DNA of 43,882 nt. It comes from an uncultured Campylobacter sp. (GTDB lineage: Bacteria; Campylobacterota; Campylobacteria; Campylobacterales; Campylobacteraceae). Position 1 is the stretch's first letter. Each line of letters opens with the position of its first letter. The position numbers were made by a program, and so were the translations under genes. The stretch lies in contig UQBJ01000017.1 of assembly GCA_900539255.1 (NCBI GenBank), positions 1 to 43,882 on the forward strand, read 5' to 3'. Shown piece after piece: positions 33,264 to 41,856 of this stretch. The notes beneath the pieces are model-generated. The model was not told the DNA's origin. It was given only the letters and a program-made list of their open reading frames with translations, and searched no databases.

Positions 33264-34913
33264 TTATCTCAAACTCAAATTTATCGCGCTTATCAGCCCA
33301 AACACCGAAGCAGTGATGATATCCGTGTCTATACCCACGCCAAAGTGCCTTTTACCAGCGCACTCAATTTGCACATAAGAAATAGCCTGCGAAGTAGAGC
33401 CTTCTTGCAAGGAATGCTCGCTATAATCAAGTATTTCAAATTTAAGCCCTAAATTTTCACGCAAGGCATTTGCCACAGCGTCCAAACGCCCATTACCAAA
33501 GCCTTTAATAAGCTTTTTTTCTCCCTTAAAAACAAGCTGCATTTCAACAAAAATTTGCTCTTTTTTGCTGAATTCAAAGTGCGGCGCGCTCAAAGGCTCG
33601 GTGAGATTTACAAATTCTTTGTGAAAAATTTGCACGATTTCATCAGCACTTAACTCTTTGTGCGCCTTGTCTGAAATGTCCTTGACAAAGTAAGAAAAGC
33701 TCTCCCTAAACGCCACAGGCAAATCAATGCCTTGCGCGTGCAACACATAGGCTATGCCACCCTTGCCGCTTTGTGAATTTATGCGTATGACATCGCTTTC
33801 ATACACGCGTCCAACATCTTTTGGGTCTATGGGCAGATATGGCACGCTCCAAAGCCCATTTTCTCGCTCTTTGTGCCAAGCCATACCCTTAGCAATCGCA
33901 TCTTGATGAGAGCCTGAAAAGGCTGCAAACACAAGCTTGCCAGAATAAGGCTGCCTCTCATACACACGCATTTTACTCACCCTTTCATACAGCTCGCAAA
34001 TGCGTGGAATGTCGCTAAAATCAAGCTTTGGGTCTATGCCGTGTGTGTATAAATTCATCGCCAAAGTGATAATATCGACATTTCCCGTGCGCTCGCCATT
34101 TCCAAAAAGCGTCCCCTCCACTCTATCGCCACCTGCTAAAAGTCCAAGCTCCGCAGCAGCCACCGCACAACCTCTGTCATTGTGCGGGTGAAGTGAGATA
34201 ATCACATTTTCACGCTCGTTTAAATTCTTTGACATATACTCCACAGCACTTGCATAAATGTGTGGCAAGCTCATCTCCACAGTGGCGGGCAAATTTATGA
34301 TAAGTTTTTTATCCTGTGTCGGTTTTAGCACGCTTATAACTTCATTGCAAACTTCAAGCGCATAATCAAGCTCCGTTCCCGTAAAACTTTCAGGCGAATA
34401 CTCAAAGCGAAAATTACCCTCAACCTCGCTCGCCACGCTCTTGCAAAGTTTCGCGCCAGCAACGGCGATTTGCTTCACCTCGTCCTTGCTTTTTTTAAAA
34501 ACCTGCTCCCTTTGAGCCAAAGAAGTCGAGTTGTAAAAATGCACCACAGCGTTTTTGCAGCCTTTAAGCGCGTCAAAGGTTTTTTTGATGATATGTTCGC
34601 GCGCTTGGGTTAAAACTTGCACCGCCACATCATCAGGGATTAAATTTTGCTCAATAAGAGTGCGTAAAAAGTCGTATTCAGTGGCACTTGCGGCAGGAAA
34701 GCCTACTTCGATTTCTTTAAAACCAAGCTCGACTAAAAGTTTAAAAAATTCGATTTTTTCATCTAAACTCATCGGTGTAATCAAGGCTTGATTGCCATCT
34801 CTTAAATCCACACTGCACCACGCGGGCGCTTTGTCGATAAATTCCTTTTCACACCACGAACGACTAGGCTTTGGCGGCATAAAATAAGCTCTTTTGTATT
34901 TTTTAAAATTCAT
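33264..34913 (-). CDS. leuA: 2-isopropylmalate synthase (long form)
   Basis: A 549-residue first enzyme of leucine synthesis, of the long LeuA2 type. The catalytic barrel has WCSVDLRDGNQALITPM, ISLHPHNDRGCAVAAAELG and GTLFGNGERTGNVD. The C-terminal regulatory domain spans about residues 420-549. The ATG at 34913 lies 6 nt after GGAG, with another Met one codon earlier. I saw no leucine-rich leader peptide in the 125 nt upstream. It heads the operon that continues with the fusion gene, leuC, the restriction-modification pair, leuD and leuB. Confidence 0.96.
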   Translation of the reverse strand: MNFKKYKRAYFMPPKPSRSWCEKEFIDKAPAWCSVDLRDGNQALITPMSLDEKIEFFKLLVELGFKEIEVGFPAASATEYDFLRTLIEQNLIPDDVAVQVLTQAREHIIKKTFDALKGCKNAVVHFYNSTSLAQREQVFKKSKDEVKQIAVAGAKLCKSVASEVEGNFRFEYSPESFTGTELDYALEVCNEVISVLKPTQDKKLIINLPATVEMSLPHIYASAVEYMSKNLNERENVIISLHPHNDRGCAVAAAELGLLAGGDRVEGTLFGNGERTGNVDIITLAMNLYTHGIDPKLDFSDIPRICELYERVSKMRVYERQPYSGKLVFAAFSGSHQDAIAKGMAWHKERENGLWSVPYLPIDPKDVGRVYESDVIRINSQSGKGGIAYVLHAQGIDLPVAFRESFSYFVKDISDKAHKELSADEIVQIFHKEFVNLTEPLSAPHFEFSKKEQIFVEMQLVFKGEKKLIKGFGNGRLDAVANALRENLGLKFEILDYSEHSLQEGSTSQAISYVQIECAGKRHFGVGIDTDIITASVFGLISAINLSLR

Positions 34914-35040
34914 CATTTTCTCCAAAAATTTTTCGTTTATTTTAACAAAAATTTGATAAAAATTTAGCTTTTTACGCACTCAAAAAGAAAAAATTTTACA
35001 AAAATTCACAAATTTTGCTTTACATTAAAGAAATTTTTGG

Positions 35041-35046
35041 TATAAT
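35041..35046 (+). promoter_or_regulatory. Extended -10 promoter of rpsF-ssb-rpsR
   Basis: TTTTTGGTATAATTGC has TGG-TATAAT, 70 nt upstream of the rpsF ATG. The predicted leader of about 58 nt contains the hairpin at 35069-35103. Confidence 0.65.
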
Positions 35047-35068
35047 TGCACTTTTTACAAAAAATTTC

Positions 35069-35103
35069 CCTTGCCCGCCAAAGCGGGCTATACAGCCATA
35101 AGG
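35069..35103 (+). promoter_or_regulatory. Candidate S6:S18 autoregulatory hairpin in the rpsF leader
   Basis: An inner stem pairs GCCCGC with GCGGGC around CAAA. An outer stem pairs CCUU with AAGG, the latter being part of the ribosome site AAGGAG. An unpaired UAUACAGCCAU lies on the 3' side. rpsF leaders in many bacteria bind the S6:S18 complex at a bulged stem of this kind and so repress translation. The fit to the published consensus was judged by eye only. Confidence 0.5.
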
Positions 35104-35110
35104 AGAAAAA

Positions 35111-35536
35111 ATGAAGCATTATGAGGTTTTATTTATCTTAAAACCCACGCTTACCGAAGAAGAAGTGAGCGCAAAGGTCGATTTCGTCAAAGAAATCCTT
35201 ACTAAAAACGGCGGCGAGATAGAAAGTGTCGTGCCTATGGGGACGAGAAAACTTGCTTATGTCATCAAAAAGCACGAGCGAGGCACATACTTTGTCATCT
35301 ATTTCAAAGCCCCTACCACGCTGATTGCTGAGCTACAACGCGTGCTTGGTATCAGCGAGGAAATCATTCGCTTTCTCATCGTCAAATACGAAAACCGCAA
35401 GGAAGTAGCGGCGTGGGAAAGGCTCAGTAAGGGCATAAAACAAGAACGCCCGCGCAAAGAGCCACGATACAGCGATGAAAAGCCACGCAAAGAAGCCCAA
35501 GACGAGCCAGCCCAAGAAGAGGCGAACGATGTATAA
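35111..35536 (+). CDS. rpsF: 30S ribosomal protein S6
   Basis: A 141-residue protein: MKHYEVLFILKPTLTEEEV, GTRKLAYVIKKHERGTYFVIYF, LQRVLGISEEIIRFLIVKYE. The core S6 fold is followed by a charged 40-residue tail (KGIKQERPRKEPRYSDEKPR) as seen in this lineage. AAGGAG precedes the ATG. It overlaps ssb by 8 bp. Confidence 0.97.
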   Translation: MKHYEVLFILKPTLTEEEVSAKVDFVKEILTKNGGEIESVVPMGTRKLAYVIKKHERGTYFVIYFKAPTTLIAELQRVLGISEEIIRFLIVKYENRKEVAAWERLSKGIKQERPRKEPRYSDEKPRKEAQDEPAQEEANDV

Positions 35537-36050
35537 CAGAGTCGTTTTGGTGGGCAATCTTACCCGCGACATAGAAATGCGCTACACCCCCGCAGGCACG
35601 GCTGTCGGGGCGACAGGTATCGCCGTTACGCGTAAATTTACGACAAATGGCGAAAAGCGCGAAGAAACTTGCTTTGTCGATATTTCTTTTTTTGGGCGCA
35701 CCGCAGAAATAGCAAATCAATACCTATCAAAAGGTAGCAAAGTGCTAGTAGAAGGGCGTTTGAAATATGAGCAATGGACTGACCAAAACGGACAAAACCG
35801 CTCCAAACACACCATTTCAGTGGAAAATATGGAAATGCTAGGTTCAAGTGCGCAAGGTAGCTACGCTCAAAGTGGCACACAAGGCTACGCACAAGGCGCA
35901 AATCAAGGCAAAAGCTATGACCCTTACGCCGAGCAAGCCCCAGCCAGACAAAACGCTAAAACCGCCAAAAATCAAGCCCAACAGCAACAAAAGTTTGAAG
36001 AAATCGATAATGATGGCTTTGACGCAGATGACACAGAATTACCATTTTAA
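35529..36050 (+). CDS. ssb: Single-stranded DNA-binding protein
   Basis: A 173-residue protein with an OB fold (MYNRVVLVGNLTRDIEMRYT, CFVDISFFGRTAEIANQYL, GRLKYEQWTDQNGQ), a Gln/Ala/Ser-rich linker, and the acidic tip DDTELPF that recruits partner proteins. The ATG at 35529 lies within the 3' end of rpsF and follows GAGG. The order rpsF-ssb-rpsR is conserved. Confidence 0.97.
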   Translation: MYNRVVLVGNLTRDIEMRYTPAGTAVGATGIAVTRKFTTNGEKREETCFVDISFFGRTAEIANQYLSKGSKVLVEGRLKYEQWTDQNGQNRSKHTISVENMEMLGSSAQGSYAQSGTQGYAQGANQGKSYDPYAEQAPARQNAKTAKNQAQQQQKFEEIDNDGFDADDTELPF

Positions 36051-36060
36051 AGGATAAACT

Positions 36061-36321
36061 ATGGCAGAAAGACGAAAATACTCACGCAAATACTGCAAAT
36101 TCACAGAGGCAAAGGTCGAATTCATCGACTACAAGGACACCGCGCTACTCAAATACGCTTTGAGCGAACGCTTTAAGATAATGCCACGCCGCCTAACAGG
36201 CACGAGCAAAAAGCACCAAGAAATGGTCGAAGTAGCGATAAAAAGGGCTAGGCAAGTCGCGCTCATACCTTACATAGTCGATAGAAAAAATGTCGTTACA
36301 AACCCTTTTGAAGGGCTATAA
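36061..36321 (+). CDS. rpsR: 30S ribosomal protein S18
   Basis: An 86-residue basic protein with MAERRKYSRKYCKFTEAKVE, ERFKIMPRRLTGTSKKHQEM and IKRARQVALIPY. It follows ssb by 10 nt with AAAGGA before the ATG. S18 pairs with S6 on the platform of the small subunit. Confidence 0.97.
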   Translation: MAERRKYSRKYCKFTEAKVEFIDYKDTALLKYALSERFKIMPRRLTGTSKKHQEMVEVAIKRARQVALIPYIVDRKNVVTNPFEGL

Positions 36322-36326
36322 ACTCC

Positions 36327-36358
36327 GTTTGAAAAGCTCTTTTTAGGGCTTTTCAAAC
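36327..36358 (+). terminator. Hairpin after rpsR
   Basis: A perfect 11-bp inverted repeat, GTTTGAAAAGC with GCTTTTCAAAC, encloses a T-rich loop and lies just after the rpsR stop. There is no long T run behind it, so it may end transcription weakly or protect the 3' end. Confidence 0.5.
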
Positions 36359-36505
36359 CAAACAATAAAATGCTAAAAACCAAGCAAGTGTGCTTGAATT
36401 TTTGAAAGATTTTTTATTTTTGTAAAAATTCAAAGCGATAAAATAGCTTAAATGACAAAAGCCTTTAAATTTAAAGGCTGTAAATTTGCCTTAAAAGGAC
36501 ACACG

Positions 36506-36967
36506 ATGAACGAACTTAAAATAAACGACAAAGCCCCTGAATTTAGCCTTTTAAACCAAGATGAAGTGCAAATTTCGCTTACTGATTTTGCGGGCAAAAA
36601 GGTGGTTTTATACTTTTACCCAAAGGACGACACGCCCGGTTGCACCATCGAGGCAAACGAATTCAGCGCACTTTATGAGGAGTTTTTGGCAAAAAATGCC
36701 GTGATACTCGGCATAAGCGGCGACAATGCTCAATCACATTGCAAATTTATCGACAAATTCAAGCTCAAACACACGCTTTTGTGCGACACAGGCAACGAAA
36801 CAGCACGCAAATACGGCGCTTGGGGGCTTAAAAAAAACTACGGCAAAGAGTATGAGGGCATTATCCGCAGCACTTTCATCATCGATGAGAGCGGTAAAAT
36901 CGCACAAATCTTTCGCAATGTCAATCCCCGCGCCCAGCACGCCAAAGCGGTGCTTGAAAGTTTGTAG
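36506..36967 (+). CDS. bcp: Peroxiredoxin of the BCP/PrxQ type
   Basis: A 153-residue thiol peroxidase. The peroxidatic Cys is in YPKDDTPGCTIEANEF (about residue 45). The Cys five residues on, used for resolution in E. coli BCP, is Asn here. Other cysteines in SHCKFIDKF (about 82) and LLCDTG could take that role, as in PrxQ forms with a helix-3 resolving Cys. GIIRSTFIIDESGKI is the conserved Arg block. The ATG at 36506 follows AAAAGGA. Its stop overlaps the queH start by 1 bp. Confidence 0.94.
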   Translation: MNELKINDKAPEFSLLNQDEVQISLTDFAGKKVVLYFYPKDDTPGCTIEANEFSALYEEFLAKNAVILGISGDNAQSHCKFIDKFKLKHTLLCDTGNETARKYGAWGLKKNYGKEYEGIIRSTFIIDESGKIAQIFRNVNPRAQHAKAVLESL

Positions 36968-38037
36968 TGCTGATACACATTTGTTGCAGCGTGGATAGCC
37001 ATTTTTTCATCAGTGAGCTTAAAAAACTCTACCCAAACGAAAATTTAGTAGGCTTTTTCTACGACTCAAACATACACCCACAAGCTGAATACGAGCTTCG
37101 CTTTTTAGATGTCAAGCGAAGTTGCGATAAAATAGGCATTAAACTCTACAAGGGCGAGTATGAATTTGAAAAATGGTTGTGCGCGACAAGGGGCTATGAA
37201 GATGAGCCTGAAAAGGGCAAGCGTTGTGGAATTTGCTTTGATGAAAGGCTTGGAAAAAGCGTTGAATTCGCCCACAAAATCGGCGAAAAAAGCCTTACAA
37301 CCACGCTTTTAACGAGTCCAAAAAAGGATTTAAAGCAACTTGAACGCGCCTTGCAAAAAGAGTGCGCGAAATTTGGCATTACCTTTGTCGCGCCTGATTT
37401 TCGCAAAAACGGCGGCACGCAAAGGCAGTTTGCGCTTGCAAAAGAGGCTATGCTTTATCATCAAAATTATTGCGGTTGCCTTTACGCTCTCATCAAACAA
37501 AGGCAAAATCGCCCCTTTGTCGATGAGCTGATGAGTCCTATCACGCGCCAAGTGCTGCCAGCTAGCATTGAGGCAAGAACGAGGCTTTACAAAAAGCTTG
37601 CTAGGCTTGAAAAAAAGGGCGTAAAATTTCAGCTTGAAAGGGAGAAATTTTTAAATTATCGTTTGCTCAGTGCAAAAATTTGCGTGGATAAAAAGCCCAT
37701 AAAAGCGCACATTTTGTTTTACTCGCACTTTAAAAATGCAAAAATTTGCTTTTCGCAAAATGAGAATTTAAAGGGCGTTTTGCGGGTTTTTAAAGATGAG
37801 CTTGTGTTTTGGGATTTTGAGTATTTTAACGCCCTTTGCAAGGGCAAATTTCCAAGCTTTGAGGCGTTTTTGAAAAAGCCTTTGAGCATAGAAAAGGAAA
37901 TCACACTCCGCCAAAAGCTCTTTAAAGCCTATAATCTAAGCCCGATTATCATAAGCGAGCATTTGCCACAAGGCAGGGTTGAGATTGTGGCAAAAAGTGA
38001 AATTTACTTTGACACGAGAGAAACCTTGCGAATTTAG
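36967..38037 (+). CDS. queH: Epoxyqueuosine reductase QueH
   Basis: A 356-residue protein of the DUF208/QueH family, which performs the last step of queuosine synthesis in tRNA. Conserved Cys motifs for the Fe-S and metal sites are MLIHICCSVDSH, KRCGICFDERL (about 78-88) and YHQNYCGCLYAL (about 168-179). Residues after about 215 form an extension of unknown role, longer than minimal QueH. The likely start is GTG at 36967, overlapping the last base of the bcp stop codon. Confidence 0.9.
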   Translation: MLIHICCSVDSHFFISELKKLYPNENLVGFFYDSNIHPQAEYELRFLDVKRSCDKIGIKLYKGEYEFEKWLCATRGYEDEPEKGKRCGICFDERLGKSVEFAHKIGEKSLTTTLLTSPKKDLKQLERALQKECAKFGITFVAPDFRKNGGTQRQFALAKEAMLYHQNYCGCLYALIKQRQNRPFVDELMSPITRQVLPASIEARTRLYKKLARLEKKGVKFQLEREKFLNYRLLSAKICVDKKPIKAHILFYSHFKNAKICFSQNENLKGVLRVFKDELVFWDFEYFNALCKGKFPSFEAFLKKPLSIEKEITLRQKLFKAYNLSPIIISEHLPQGRVEIVAKSEIYFDTRETLRI

Positions 38038-38109
38038 GGCGTTTTGCAAGCAGCTCATAAAAAATTTACAAAATGTCAAATTTTATAAATTTTTTAAGTT
38101 TTAAAAGAG

Positions 38110-38115
38110 TATAAT
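38110..38115 (+). promoter_or_regulatory. -10 box of the DUF4492-cioAB cluster
   Basis: AAAGAGTATAATTTG contains a perfect TATAAT, 42 nt before the DUF4492 gene ATG at 38152, in the 114-nt gap after queH. Confidence 0.55.
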
Positions 38116-38151
38116 TTGATTTTTAAAAAGAAAATTTATCAAGGAAGTGCT

Positions 38152-38580
38152 ATGTCATCGGCATTAAAGCGCGTTTTGGGCGTTTTTGAGTTTTATAGGC
38201 AAGGATTTAGCGCGATGAGGCTTGGCAAAACGCTTTGGGGCGTGATTTTCGTCAAGCTTTTTGTGATTTTTGTGCTGCTTAAAATCTTTGTTTTTGATGA
38301 GAATTTAAACAGCACCTTTGCAAAGGACACTGATAAAAGCGATTTTGTGCTGCGTAATTTAATCAACCCCGCAAATTCGGGGATAAATTCAGCTATCTTA
38401 AACGAAAATTCCATAAATTCACGCACAAATTCAAATTCAGCTCAAAATTCAAAGCAAAATCAAACAAATTCACAAGAAATTCAAGCCCTTTCGCACAAAA
38501 ACACGGCGAAAATTCACAAAGAGCAAACAAATGAGAGTAAAATAAACACTTTAAATTCAACACAAAAGGACACACGATGA
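38152..38580 (+). CDS. DUF4492 membrane protein with Asn/Ser-rich tail
   Basis: A 142-residue protein. Residues 1-50 fit DUF4492, a small family found upstream of cytochrome bd-type oxidase genes: FEFYRQGFSAMRLGKTLWG then FVKLFVIFVLLKIFVF, one membrane helix. From about residue 60 a low-complexity tail rich in Asn, Ser, Gln and Lys follows (for example INSRTNSNSAQNSKQNQTNS); I do not know this tail from relatives. The ATG follows AAGGAA. Its stop overlaps the cioA start in ATGA, so it is coupled to the oxidase and may help its assembly. Confidence 0.78.
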   Translation: MSSALKRVLGVFEFYRQGFSAMRLGKTLWGVIFVKLFVIFVLLKIFVFDENLNSTFAKDTDKSDFVLRNLINPANSGINSAILNENSINSRTNSNSAQNSKQNQTNSQEIQALSHKNTAKIHKEQTNESKINTLNSTQKDTR

Positions 38581-40094
38581 CAGAACTTTCAAGCGTGGAT
38601 TGGAGCAGAGCGCAGTTTGCGCTTACGGCGATTTACCACTTTTTATTTGTGCCGCTCACACTTGGGCTGAGCTTTATGCTCGCTATTATGGAGACTATCT
38701 ATGTCAAAACGGGTGATGAAAGATGGCTTAAAATCACCAAATTCTGGCTCACTCTTTTTGCCATAAATTTCGCTATCGGCGTGGCTACGGGCATTATAAT
38801 GGAATTTGAGTTTGGCACAAATTGGGCAAATTACAGCTGGTTTGTTGGGGACATTTTCGGCGCACCGCTTGCGGTGGAGGGCATAATGGCGTTTTTCCTT
38901 GAAGCGACATTCTTTGCGGTAATGTTTTTTGGCTGGAACAAAGTATCAAAGGGCTTTCACTTGTTTTCGACTTGGTGCGTTGCCATAGGCAGCAACCTTT
39001 CAGCCCTTTGGATACTTGTGGCAAACGGTTGGATGCAGTATCCTGTGGGTATGGCGTTTAACCCCGACACCGCACGCAACGAAATGCAAAGCTTTTTTGA
39101 AGTCGCCCTTTCGCCTGTGGCGGTGAGTAAGTTTTTGCATACCATAGGCAGCGGTTATGTCATCTCAGCACTCTTTGTGATGGGCATTTCGGCGTGGTTT
39201 TTGCTCCGCAAACGCCACACGGGCGAAGCTAAGCGAAGTTTGGTTGTGGCAAGTAGTTTTGGGCTGATTTGCTCGGTGTTTTTGTTTGTAAGCGGCGATG
39301 AGAGCGCATACCGCGTAACTCAAACTCAACCGATGAAACTAGCGGCTATGGAGGGCTTATACAGGGGCGAACACCGCGCTGGGCTTGTCGCCTTTGGGAT
39401 TTTAAACCCCGACAAAAAGCCAGACAACAACGAAAGCGTGTTTTTGTTTGACTTAGAAATTCCTTATGCGCTTTCTATACTTGGCAACCGCGACCCAAAC
39501 AGCTTTGTGCCGGGCATTGAAGACTTGGTTTTTGGCAACGAAGCAAAGGGCGTTCGCTCCATACAAGAAAGGATAAATAGTGGCAAAATAGCCGTTTCAG
39601 CCTTGAAAGATTACAAGATAGCAAAAGAAAACAACGACAGCGAGCAAATGCAAGCGAGCAAAATTCAGCTTGAAGCGAATTTCAAGGACTTTGGCTATGG
39701 CTACCTTGACAAGCCCGAAGACGCCGTGCCGCCCATCGCGCTTACTTTTTACACCTTTCACTTGATGGTTGCGCTTGGAAGCTTGTTTTTCTTGCTTTTC
39801 ATTGTGGTGCTTTATCTTTCTATGGCAAATGAGATTGAGAAATTCCGCAAGATTTTGTGGCTTTGCGTGTGGTTTATCCCGCTTGGTTTTGTCGCGGCTG
39901 AGGCTGGCTGGATAGTGGCTGAGGTGGGCAGACAACCTTGGGCTATACAGGATTTAATGCCTGTTAGCATCGCGGCTACAAATTTAAGCAGTGTGAATGT
40001 GCAAATTTCATTTTGGCTTTTTGCCGTGCTTTTTACGGCACTCTTGCTTGCTGAGCTTAAAATAATGCTCAGCGCGATAAAAAAAGGATTTTAA
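38577..40094 (+). CDS. cioA: Cyanide-insensitive terminal oxidase subunit I (cytochrome bd type)
   Basis: A 505-residue integral membrane subunit of the bd-type quinol oxidase that reduces oxygen to water. The N-terminal helix has FALTAIYHFLFVPLTLGLSF with a haem ligand His. GIIMEFEFGTNWANYSWFVG and EATFFAVMFFGW are conserved. The quinol-site signature GRQPW occurs in VAEVGRQPWAIQ (about residue 445). Campylobacter enzymes of this clade are called CioAB (originally CydAB) and are thought to lack haem d. Confidence 0.95.
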   Translation: MTELSSVDWSRAQFALTAIYHFLFVPLTLGLSFMLAIMETIYVKTGDERWLKITKFWLTLFAINFAIGVATGIIMEFEFGTNWANYSWFVGDIFGAPLAVEGIMAFFLEATFFAVMFFGWNKVSKGFHLFSTWCVAIGSNLSALWILVANGWMQYPVGMAFNPDTARNEMQSFFEVALSPVAVSKFLHTIGSGYVISALFVMGISAWFLLRKRHTGEAKRSLVVASSFGLICSVFLFVSGDESAYRVTQTQPMKLAAMEGLYRGEHRAGLVAFGILNPDKKPDNNESVFLFDLEIPYALSILGNRDPNSFVPGIEDLVFGNEAKGVRSIQERINSGKIAVSALKDYKIAKENNDSEQMQASKIQLEANFKDFGYGYLDKPEDAVPPIALTFYTFHLMVALGSLFFLLFIVVLYLSMANEIEKFRKILWLCVWFIPLGFVAAEAGWIVAEVGRQPWAIQDLMPVSIAATNLSSVNVQISFWLFAVLFTALLLAELKIMLSAIKKGF

Positions 40095-41222
40095 ATGTTT
40101 TTTGGTTTAGATTTAGAGGGACTTCAAATTTACTGGTGGGTAGTTTTAAGCTTGCTTGGCGGGCTTTTGGTGTTTATGTTTTTCGTGCAAGGCGGACAAA
40201 CCTTAATCGATGAGTTAAGCGAAAACGAGCTTGAAAAAACAATGCTCATAAATTCGCTCGGACGCAAGTGGGAGCTTGGCTTTACCACGCTTGTGCTTTT
40301 TGGCGGGGCGGCTTTTGCGGCGTTTCCGCTTTTTTATGCTACTAGCTTTGGCGGTGCTTACTGGGCGTGGCTTGCGATTTTATTTTGCTTTATTTTACAA
40401 GCGGTAAGCTATGAATACCGCAAAAAAGAGGGCAACATTTACGGCGCAAAAACCTTTGAATTTTTTCTCAAAATCAACGGCTTTTTGGGCGTTTTTTTAA
40501 TCGGCGTTGCGTTAAGTAGCTTTTTTAGTGGCTCACATTTTGTTTTAAACGAGCAAAATTTCGTCCTTTGGCAAAGCAAATGGCGAGGTTTAGAGCTTTT
40601 GGCAAACCCTTACAACTACCTTTTAGGCTTAGCCCTTGTGTTTTTAAGCCGAATTTTAGGGCTTGCCTACTTTATGAACAACATAAACGATGAAAACATT
40701 CGCGCAAAAATCCCCAAAAAAGCGCTTTTAAACAGCCTTTTGTTTTTGGTGTTTTTCCTTGCCTTTTTGGGCTTTATCTTTGCAAAAGACGGCTTTGTTT
40801 TAGGCGCAAGCGGGGTTGAAATTCAGCCAAATGCTTATTTGCTTGCCTTTTTGCAAAATTTATTTTTGCTTGTCATCTTGCTTGTGGGCGTTGTTTTCGC
40901 ACTTTGTGGCATTTATTTGCTTTGCTTTAAAAAATGTGTTTGCGCCATTTGGAGCTTGGGACTTGGCAGCGTTCTAGCTGTCTTTGCCCTGCTTTTAAGT
41001 CTTGGGCTTGGCGGAGGCGTGTTTTATCCGTCTATCAGTGCTTTGCAAAGCTCTTTGAGTATCAAAAACGCGAGCAGTAGTTATTATACTTTAAGCGTGA
41101 TGGCTTTTGTGTCCTTGTTTGTGCCTTTTGTGCTGGCTTACATAAGCTATGTGTGGCGAGCTATGGATAAGGTAAAAATCACCAAAGACGAGCTAAACGC
41201 CGACAAACACGACATTTACTAA
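40095..41222 (+). CDS. cioB: Cyanide-insensitive terminal oxidase subunit II
   Basis: A 375-residue polytopic partner of CioA. The start MFFGLDLEGLQIYWWVVL is typical of CydB/CioB. About eight to nine membrane helices follow, with RKWELGFTTLVLFGGAAFAAFPLFYATSFGG-like sequence (about 55-85) forming the conserved core. Adjacent to cioA without a gap; the small subunit gene cioY follows 99 nt downstream. Confidence 0.93.
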   Translation: MFFGLDLEGLQIYWWVVLSLLGGLLVFMFFVQGGQTLIDELSENELEKTMLINSLGRKWELGFTTLVLFGGAAFAAFPLFYATSFGGAYWAWLAILFCFILQAVSYEYRKKEGNIYGAKTFEFFLKINGFLGVFLIGVALSSFFSGSHFVLNEQNFVLWQSKWRGLELLANPYNYLLGLALVFLSRILGLAYFMNNINDENIRAKIPKKALLNSLLFLVFFLAFLGFIFAKDGFVLGASGVEIQPNAYLLAFLQNLFLLVILLVGVVFALCGIYLLCFKKCVCAIWSLGLGSVLAVFALLLSLGLGGGVFYPSISALQSSLSIKNASSSYYTLSVMAFVSLFVPFVLAYISYVWRAMDKVKITKDELNADKHDIY

Positions 41223-41321
41223 GTGTGAGCTTGAATTTCGCGTGTCGTTGTGAGTAAATTTAAAATTTATGCCACAAATTTAAGCCCTACGGCTTGATAA
41301 ATTCACAAAGAAAGGAAAAAA

Positions 41322-41423
41322 ATGGAAGGCTTATTTTTACTTGCTTGGCCCCTTGTGATTTATCTTTCGTATAAATTCATAAGGCTAAATATCAGCCAGC
41401 TTGAAAAGCTAGAAAAGCTCTAA
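41322..41423 (+). CDS. cioY: CioY small oxidase subunit
   Basis: A 33-residue protein with a single membrane helix: MEGLFLLAWPLVIYLSYKF followed by IRLNISQLEKLEKL. AAAGGA precedes the ATG by 6-7 nt. Size, single helix and location after cioB match CioY, the small subunit reported for the C. jejuni CioAB oxidase and analogous to CydX. The short amphipathic end would lie in the cytoplasm. A hairpin terminator follows at 41457. Confidence 0.8.
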   Translation: MEGLFLLAWPLVIYLSYKFIRLNISQLEKLEKL

Positions 41424-41456
41424 GCAAAGCTTGCCAACGCTCAATTTAGCTTTTTT

Positions 41457-41480
41457 AAGGTAGCATTTCTCAGCTACCTT
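41457..41480 (+). terminator. Terminator of the cio cluster
   Basis: AAGGTAGC and GCTACCTT form a perfect 8-bp stem around an 8-nt loop, 33 nt after the cioY stop. T-rich sequence lies on both sides, so it could stop transcription in either direction. Confidence 0.65.
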
Positions 41481-41498
41481 ATTTCAAAGAAGGATTAG

Positions 41499-41526
41499 CT
41501 TGCCTAAATCCTTAAATTTAGGCAAG
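41499..41526. terminator. Second strong hairpin after cioY
   Basis: CTTGCCTAAAT pairs with ATTTAGGCAAG (11 bp, perfect) around CCTTAA. It lies between the cio terminator and the broken outer-membrane gene and is probably the terminator of the latter, read on the minus strand. The following 140 bases hold short AAAGC-type repeats and no gene. Confidence 0.5.
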
Positions 41527-41669
41527 TGAAGTTAGTTTGTTTTGCTTCGTTTTAAACGAAAGCAAAGCTAGCTCAGTGTTTGCCCAGCTTTCAAAGCAAA
41601 AATTCGCCTAGTTTTCAAAGCGAAATTCGCTCATCACTCCAAGCAAAGCTCATTCAGTTTTCACTCAGC

Positions 41670-41856
41670 TTAAAAGCTAAACGAGTAGCGAAGTCCCACA
41701 GCATAAGGCTGGCTAGTTTTGTAGGTCTGATTAAGCGTTTTAGTTGCGCCTTCATCAACAATCGTTCTTGTTATGTCTTTTTTTGTTTCAAGCAAACCAA
41801 AACGGCTGTAAAGCTCCACACCGTGATTTTGAGCGATATTTGCACGCAAGCCAATA
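41670..41856 (-). pseudogene. C-terminal remnant of an outer-membrane beta-barrel gene
   Basis: About 62 residues remain. They begin FAIGLRANIAQNHGVELYSR and end QPYAVGLRYSFSF. Alternating strands and a final Phe are typical of the last strands of Hop- or porin-like barrels in this lineage. The reading frame upstream runs straight into the direct repeat at 41857, where the similarity to a barrel stops, so no signal peptide or N-terminal strands exist. I regard it as a fragment left by a rearrangement. No other part of the gene is seen in the window. Confidence 0.65.
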
